From Rheinheimera sp. (GTDB lineage: Bacteria; Pseudomonadota; Gammaproteobacteria; Enterobacterales; Alteromonadaceae): DNA of 10,000 bases. Below, in pieces: positions 7,501 to 10,000 of this stretch. The position numbers and the translations under genes are program-made. Location of the stretch: positions 1 through 10,000 of the forward strand of contig NZ_JAIWOI010000203.1 in the NCBI RefSeq assembly GCF_020217005.1, read 5' to 3'. A model generated the notes under the pieces. The model had not been told where the DNA came from and ran no database searches. It worked only from the letters and a program-made list of their open reading frames with translations. Within the stretch, counting starts at the first letter, position 1. Each line of letters starts with the position of its first letter.

Positions 7501-7840
7501 TGCCAAACGTTTTATTCAGGTGCTATCTAACTTTTTAAGTAATGCAATCAAATTTTCACCTGCCGCAGCCATGGTCATGGTGGAGTTAAGTCTGCAGGAT
7601 AAATGGGTTCGTATAGCGGTAACTGACCAGGGACCTGGTATACCAGACAAATTCCGGGATCGCCTTTTCCAGCGTTTTTCACAAGCAGATGCATCGGACA
7701 CCAGGCAAACAGGAGGCACAGGTCTGGGGCTGGCTATTTCCAAAGAATTGGTGCACGGAATGAATGGCACTATTGGCTTTGATTCAGTAGAAGGAGCTGG
7801 TGCAACTTTTTATTGTTGTTTTGCATTGGTGCAGGACTGA
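4580..7840 (+). CDS. Large dCache-HAMP-PAS-GAF-PAS sensor histidine kinase without receiver
   Basis: This is a 1086-residue inner-membrane kinase. Domains in order: membrane helix 15-37; periplasmic double-Cache sensor about 40-335, with YDVRTRSWF at 166-174 and AADIS near 219; membrane helix 342-363; HAMP about 360-415; PAS about 430-545, ending in the typical DISSRKKSE; GAF about 580-725; a second PAS about 734-855, ending in DISDRKRIE; HisKA with VSTVSHELRTPL and phosphoacceptor H869; HATPase with N988 in the N box, DQGPGIP from D1016 and GGTGLGLAISKEL from G1045. All catalytic boxes are intact. It has no receiver or HPt domain, so it must phosphorylate a separate regulator. The start ATG has GGAG 12 nt upstream, a rather long spacing, but the frame places the membrane helix correctly. 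It lies 88 nt after the LuxR-type regulator, but its HisKA class does not normally pair with such regulators. The ligand is unknown; small organic ligands such as amino acids are usual for this sensor fold. Confidence 0.95.
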   Translation: MGLQRPANKGMSLRLFFTVPVMLLFILTAGLISLISYVNGQQAAQHYGQRLAAQISLRVNSHLQYLLTAPKTVLDSIVQSINSGILDLQSEQDLSRFMTVQIRSAPYLTYVSAGFANGRYLGINRDVGDGQLTLISSMHQQELVRVRYTLQDLGLPGAALEQGVPYDVRTRSWFQYAVQQGKASWYPIYKYQSYEGLGVGLAAPVLDAAGRLQAVVAADISLRHLELYLQAQSVEGQGLIFITDPQGHLIASSAKAALVAEPGALTEQQLASQSENPLLQSAAIALIGRKSPAVQQEFEFDGQQYLLNQTEFSDPQGLKLYIAVVLPVQHLMSFVDENFLQALWLIMLAVIVGAVLIFVLSRKLVQPIEALHKRADLLASGDRTDVHLYQTPVYELNGLLSSFDLMASRLNDAFRQLEYKVEQGTASLERLSLVVSRTSNGVVVTDPQGVIEWVNPAFERLSGRKAADLTGKTLLHVIAHQESDPVRLERIRQSVSQGCGYSEELLYYAASGQSYWLSLECDAVFSEQGQLTGFVLICLDISSRKKSETEEKDSQNRTERQRSTLAQLVMDEAVASGDSLAFAKSLVRSTAQAVLCNRVSVWMLSEQGDEMFCLALHQTESSSPQRQLILRRTDYPDYFAAVALRGWICANDAVNDPATREFAESYLKPLGISSMLDAGIMIAGKVVGILCLEHIGPKRQWHSDEEAFVSAIAAVMAQTLSVAQRKDAEQVSKEYAQHTQTILNNVVDGIITIDENGRIASMNPAAQVLFRCKSEDFLGRYATQLLPPVHRQLQESQQAYLPVPGVKPLLGTNRELDGLRADGSTFSMEMALSVIRRQGRLIYICTVRDISDRKRIERLKNEFVSTVSHELRTPLTSITGALGLLHGGAMGDMTEKVSSLISIAYKNCQRLTLLINDLLDIEKIAAGKMQFDLKTELVLPLIQQALDANKVMAQERHIQLGIQAKLTDASIQVDAKRFIQVLSNFLSNAIKFSPAAAMVMVELSLQDKWVRIAVTDQGPGIPDKFRDRLFQRFSQADASDTRQTGGTGLGLAISKELVHGMNGTIGFDSVEGAGATFYCCFALVQD

Positions 7841-7846
7841 GCCAGA

Positions 7847-7875
7847 TTGAAGGGATGGTCGTATAACTTTATAGA
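7847..7875 (+). promoter_or_regulatory. Possible sigma-70 promoter for the DUF3833 lipoprotein gene
   Basis: TTGAAG (7847-7852) and TATAGA (7870-7875) lie 17 nt apart, each 4 of 6 to consensus. The start point would fall near 7882, just ahead of the GGAG at 7885-7888, giving a leader of only about 14 nt. No terminator is evident after the preceding kinase gene, so read-through is also possible. Confidence 0.33.
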
Positions 7876-7895
7876 GTTCTTTATGGAGTTTACTA

Positions 7896-8468
7896 ATGCG
7901 TCTTATCACTTTGTTTGCGCCTTTGCTGCTGTGGGGTTGTAGCCATCAGGTTCAGGAGTATCAGCAGCAAACTCCGGTTTTTCATTTACCAGACTATTTC
8001 AATGGTTCGCTTCAAGCCTATGGTGTAGTGAAAAACTGGCAAGGCAAGCAAAGTGTGCGCTTTGAAGCCCAGTTGTGTGGCCAATGGCAAGGCGAGCAAG
8101 GCACTTTGTTTGAATTATTTCACTTTAGCGATGGCCGGGTAGAGCAACGAATTTGGCAGTTAGCCGTAGATAAAACCGGCCAGGTGACAGGTTCAGCGGC
8201 GGACGTGACGGGTCAGGCAACTGGTCAACAGGCTGGTAATACGTTGTACTGGGAGTATGTGCTGCAAATCCCGGATGATGGCGATGTCATTGAAGTAAAA
8301 GTGGAGGACTGGCTGTATCTGGTGACGCCTAAACAACTCATCAATCAATCCACTTTGTATAAATTTGGATTGCCGGTCGGAGAAATTATTTTATCTATTC
8401 AACAGCAGGACCCTAAAGCCAATTGCAGCGCACTGGAACAGCAACTCAAGGAGTTGCGGGCGGGCTAG
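7896..8468 (+). CDS. DUF3833-family lipoprotein
   Basis: This 190-residue protein starts with a lipoprotein signal peptide: MRLITLFAPLLLWGC, with the lipidated cysteine at position 15. The Trp at -2 of the lipobox is unusual. The mature part matches the layout I know for DUF3833: PDYFNGSLQAYGVVKNWQG (residues 32-50), an FEAQLCGQWQGEQGTLFE segment, an FSDGR-x3-RIWQL strand, DVTGQATGQQAGNTL-W-Y, then VEDWLYLV and a KFGLPVGE motif near the end. It should be a periplasmic-facing lipoprotein; the biochemical function of the family is not established. GGAG lies 7 nt before the ATG. It is downstream of the large kinase with a 55-nt gap and converges on the DUF2721 gene, the two stop codons sharing CTAG. 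The length agrees with the family. Confidence 0.88.
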   Translation: MRLITLFAPLLLWGCSHQVQEYQQQTPVFHLPDYFNGSLQAYGVVKNWQGKQSVRFEAQLCGQWQGEQGTLFELFHFSDGRVEQRIWQLAVDKTGQVTGSAADVTGQATGQQAGNTLYWEYVLQIPDDGDVIEVKVEDWLYLVTPKQLINQSTLYKFGLPVGEIILSIQQQDPKANCSALEQQLKELRAG

Positions 8469-8484
8469 GTCCGCTCTTGTTCCA
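8434..8484. repeat. Nested inverted repeats at the convergent gene junction, possible bidirectional terminator
   Basis: An outer perfect inverted repeat TGGAACA (8434-8440) and TGTTCCA (8478-8484) encloses a perfect 7-bp hairpin, GCAACTC-AAG-GAGTTGC (8441-8457), and the shared stop CTAG (8465-8468). The gap between the two convergent genes is negative, so termination signals must lie within coding sequence; this structure is the obvious candidate. No clear T-run follows it on either strand, so it is not a textbook intrinsic terminator. Confidence 0.4.
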
Positions 8485-8863
8485 TACTTTCCAGCTCTAT
8501 TTTTATCGCATTACACGAGATCTGAATTTCGTACAAAGAGACCAGTAAACTCAGGATTAAGCTGGCGAGACTGGCGCCAAACGCCACTTGGCCTGCTATA
8601 TCCCATTGTAAAAACAAGAAAAACATAGATAAGGTACAAAGCACAAAACTGATGACGCCCCAGCGTTGCATTGAGCGGATTAAAAACATCCGCTGCCTTA
8701 AGTTTTCTATCTGGCGTTTTGCCAGATCCCGCACCTCACCACCTTCGCGAGTATTCAACTGACGGATCAGTTGGGCTAAAACCAAAAATCTATTGGTATA
8801 AGCCAATAAGAGTAAAGAGATAGCCGGAAATAACAAAGCGGGTGTTGTCATCGTCATCAGCAT
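8465..8863 (-). CDS. DUF2721-family small membrane protein
   Basis: This 132-residue protein has the DUF2721 signature at its N-terminus: TPALLFPAISLLLLAYTNRF (residues 7-26), followed by LAQLIRQL. There is a first membrane helix at about 8-30, an amphipathic charged segment (37-64, rich in Arg/Glu), and two further helices at about 68-86 and 92-111, ending in a Glu-rich tail. The family is of unknown function; members are small inner-membrane proteins. The start ATG at 8861-8863 has AGGTGA (plus-strand 8868-8873) just upstream; a second ATG two codons on is less well placed. The gene is divergent from the MarC-family gene across a 112-nt gap and convergent with the DUF3833 lipoprotein gene, whose stop it overlaps. 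Confidence 0.88.
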   Translation of the reverse strand: MLMTMTTPALLFPAISLLLLAYTNRFLVLAQLIRQLNTREGGEVRDLAKRQIENLRQRMFLIRSMQRWGVISFVLCTLSMFFLFLQWDIAGQVAFGASLASLILSLLVSLYEIQISCNAIKIELESMEQERT

Positions 8864-8944
8864 AATGTCACCTCTGGGTACGCGGAAAAAATCAGTCTAA
8901 GGTTCTGATCATATTCGCATTAAGCTGAAGCCGATAGTACACTG

Positions 8945-8959
8945 GCTTATAAAATAAGC
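8945..8959. repeat. Palindrome GCTTAT-AAA-ATAAGC ahead of the MarC-family gene
   Basis: A perfect 6-bp inverted repeat with a 3-nt centre ends 16 nt before the ATG of the MarC-family gene. It contains TATAAA and TAAAAT, which could serve as a -10 element, and lies immediately upstream of the AAGG ribosome binding site (8964-8967). It could be an operator in the divergent promoter region or an AT-rich leader hairpin. Confidence 0.35.
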
Positions 8960-8975
8960 AGAAAAGGCGAAAAAG

Positions 8976-9575
8976 ATGTCAGTGGATCTGTGGAGCGCTA
9001 TGCTCACCTTATTTTTAATTATGGATCCGGTAGGCAATTTGCCTGTAGTGGTCGCTATTCTGAAAAATATTAAGGAAGAGCGACGCAATAAAGTACTGAT
9101 CCGGGAGCTTATTTTATCTTTAATTGTTCTACTGGTGTTTTTATACGCTGGCCAGAGCTTCCTGGATTTACTCGCGGTAAAATCGGAAGCCGTTAGCATA
9201 GCTGGCGGTATCATTTTATTTTTGATAGCGATCAGGATGATTTTCCCCCAGCCCGGTGGCGTAGTGGGTTTAAAAGAGGGCGAAGAACCTTTTTTATTTC
9301 CTTTGGCAGTGCCAATGATCGCTGGGCCTTCTATTCTCGCAGCGCTGATTTTATTGGCAAACCAACAACCAGGGCAAATGTGGGATTGGACTTTAGCTTT
9401 ACTCGGTGCCTGGCTGATAAGTTCAGCTATTTTGTTGTTTGCTCCATTATTTCATCGGGTGTTAGGAGAGCGTGGTCTCACAGCAATGGAGAGACTGATG
9501 GGGATGATTCTGGTGATTATTGCCGTACAAATGTTACTGAACGGTTTTTCGCATTACATGAAATGGGACAGTTAG
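8976..9575 (+). CDS. MarC-family (YhgN-like) inner-membrane protein
   Basis: This 199-residue protein agrees in length and motifs with the MarC/YhgN family (UPF0056). MDPVGNLPVVVAIL (residues 16-29) is the characteristic N-terminal motif, and PLAVPMIAGPSILAAL (109-124) is the second conserved block. Six membrane helices are predicted at about 5-27, 42-60, 68-88, 108-128, 136-158 and 170-192. The two DP/GP-containing blocks lie in helices 1 and 4, as expected for an internal duplication of three helices. Despite the name, the family has no established role in multiple antibiotic resistance; a transport function is suspected from structure. AAGG is 8 nt before the ATG. It is divergent from the DUF2721 gene and precedes the DUF416 gene by 86 nt. 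It is closer to YhgN than to MarC, judging by the DPVGNLP motif and length. Confidence 0.93.
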   Translation: MSVDLWSAMLTLFLIMDPVGNLPVVVAILKNIKEERRNKVLIRELILSLIVLLVFLYAGQSFLDLLAVKSEAVSIAGGIILFLIAIRMIFPQPGGVVGLKEGEEPFLFPLAVPMIAGPSILAALILLANQQPGQMWDWTLALLGAWLISSAILLFAPLFHRVLGERGLTAMERLMGMILVIIAVQMLLNGFSHYMKWDS

Positions 9576-9607
9576 TCACAGTAGCCAGAGAACAGAGTTT
9601 TCTGCCA

Positions 9608-9634
9608 GGCTGTGCTTGTGTATGATGCGCAGCC
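9608..9634 (+). other. Hairpin between the MarC-family and DUF416 genes
   Basis: GGCTGTGC (9608-9615) pairs with GCGCAGCC (9627-9634) over eight positions, one a G-U wobble, with an 11-nt loop. No T-run follows, so an intrinsic terminator is unlikely. It lies 32 nt after one stop and 27 nt before the next start, and might stabilise or separate the two transcripts. Confidence 0.3.
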
Positions 9635-9661
9635 ATAGAAGCCAGAGCAGGATGGATAAAA

Positions 9662-10000
9662 ATGAAACAAAAAGCGAATAATTTTCAGAAGATGCGGGAA
9701 CTTGGCTTCTATCAGCAAGCGGCTATAGCTGCAACTTTGTTAGAACGTATGCTACCAAACTATCAGTTGTTCAGCGAAGTGACAGGTTTTGGTGATGCAA
9801 AATTGTGCCGTGACATACTGAATCTGGTGTGGGAGTGGCTTTTTGTCAAAAAAGTGAAGATTAACTTTGAACGCTTGTGCAACGAACTGGAAGTGGCGAC
9901 CCCGGATCAAAGTCAGTTTGATATGTTTGGTGTTTATCCTGCTATTGATACCGCCACGGCGTTAGATTCTATGCTCAACGGTATTTTGTCGCAGGACGCA
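9662..10000 (+). CDS. DUF416-family protein (YjaG-like), partial
   Basis: The first 113 codons are visible and the frame is open at the right edge; the full family length is about 195 residues. The product is soluble, without signal peptide or membrane helix. Recognisable parts are FQKMRELGFYQQAAIAATLLERMLPNY as an N-terminal helical segment (residues 8-34, quoted in outline), the FSEVTGFGD turn (37-45), ILNLVWEWL (51-59), and FDMFGVYPAIDTATALDSML (86-105), which is the most conserved block of DUF416. Its function is not established. The ATG at 9662 has AGGA 9 nt upstream; the ATG at 9652 is out of frame. It follows the MarC-family gene on the same strand. Confidence 0.85.
   Translation, partial: MKQKANNFQKMRELGFYQQAAIAATLLERMLPNYQLFSEVTGFGDAKLCRDILNLVWEWLFVKKVKINFERLCNELEVATPDQSQFDMFGVYPAIDTATALDSMLNGILSQDA

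Noticed and set aside
5013..7770. Several 60-84 codon frames inside the large kinase gene on both strands
   Set aside because: They are shadows of a 1086-codon gene with complete domain structure; their compositions are unlike real proteins.
8365..8628. 87-codon plus-strand frame across the DUF3833/DUF2721 junction
   Set aside because: It overlaps two genes with recognisable families and has no ribosome binding site of note.
8909..9214. 101-codon minus-strand frame opposite the MarC-family gene
   Set aside because: It is antisense to the DPVGNLP region of a clear family member, and its sequence has the Ser/Arg-rich look of a complementary-strand shadow.

Overview
The window looks like a stretch of gammaproteobacterial chromosome, probably from the Alteromonadales/Chromatiaceae group (Rheinheimera- or Alishewanella-like). 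This is inferred from the family mix (DUF3833 lipoprotein, DUF2721, MarC/YhgN-type, DUF416/YjaG-type), the moderate GC content and the many Gln/Leu-rich proteins; no rRNA or other taxonomic marker is present. Coding density is high. I saw no tRNA, rRNA, CRISPR array, insertion sequence or integrase.

Region 1 (1-1674, minus strand) is a compact three-gene cassette: an ECF sigma factor with a GTG start, a one-pass membrane protein overlapping it by 26 nt that is probably its anti-sigma factor, and, 17 nt further on, an exported protein with a Pro-Pro-Val repeat and an acidic coiled coil that runs off the left edge. It has the layout of an envelope-signal regulatory system, but its signal and targets cannot be read here.

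Region 2 (1789-4491) holds a multi-pass membrane protein resembling DUF2306 (minus strand), divergent from a NarL/DesK-type two-component pair: a six-helix histidine kinase whose stop overlaps the start of a LuxR-type response regulator (ATGA). The divergent membrane gene is a natural candidate target of the pair.

Region 3 (4580-7840) is a very large sensor histidine kinase (1086 aa) with the order dCache - HAMP - PAS - GAF - PAS - HisKA - HATPase and no receiver or HPt domain. Its periplasmic domain carries a Y-x4-R-x-W-F ... Y ... D pattern resembling the amino-acid-binding motif of dCache sensors. It lies 88 nt after the response regulator with no evident terminator between them, yet is of a different kinase class.

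Region 4 (7896-10000) holds ordinary housekeeping or poorly characterised envelope genes: a DUF3833 lipoprotein and a DUF2721 membrane protein that converge on a shared CTAG stop inside a large inverted repeat, a MarC-family membrane protein, and the first 113 codons of a DUF416 protein. All intergenic stretches are shorter than 300 bases. The best candidates for something undescribed are the sigma/anti-sigma/exported-protein cassette and the input and partner of the large dCache kinase.
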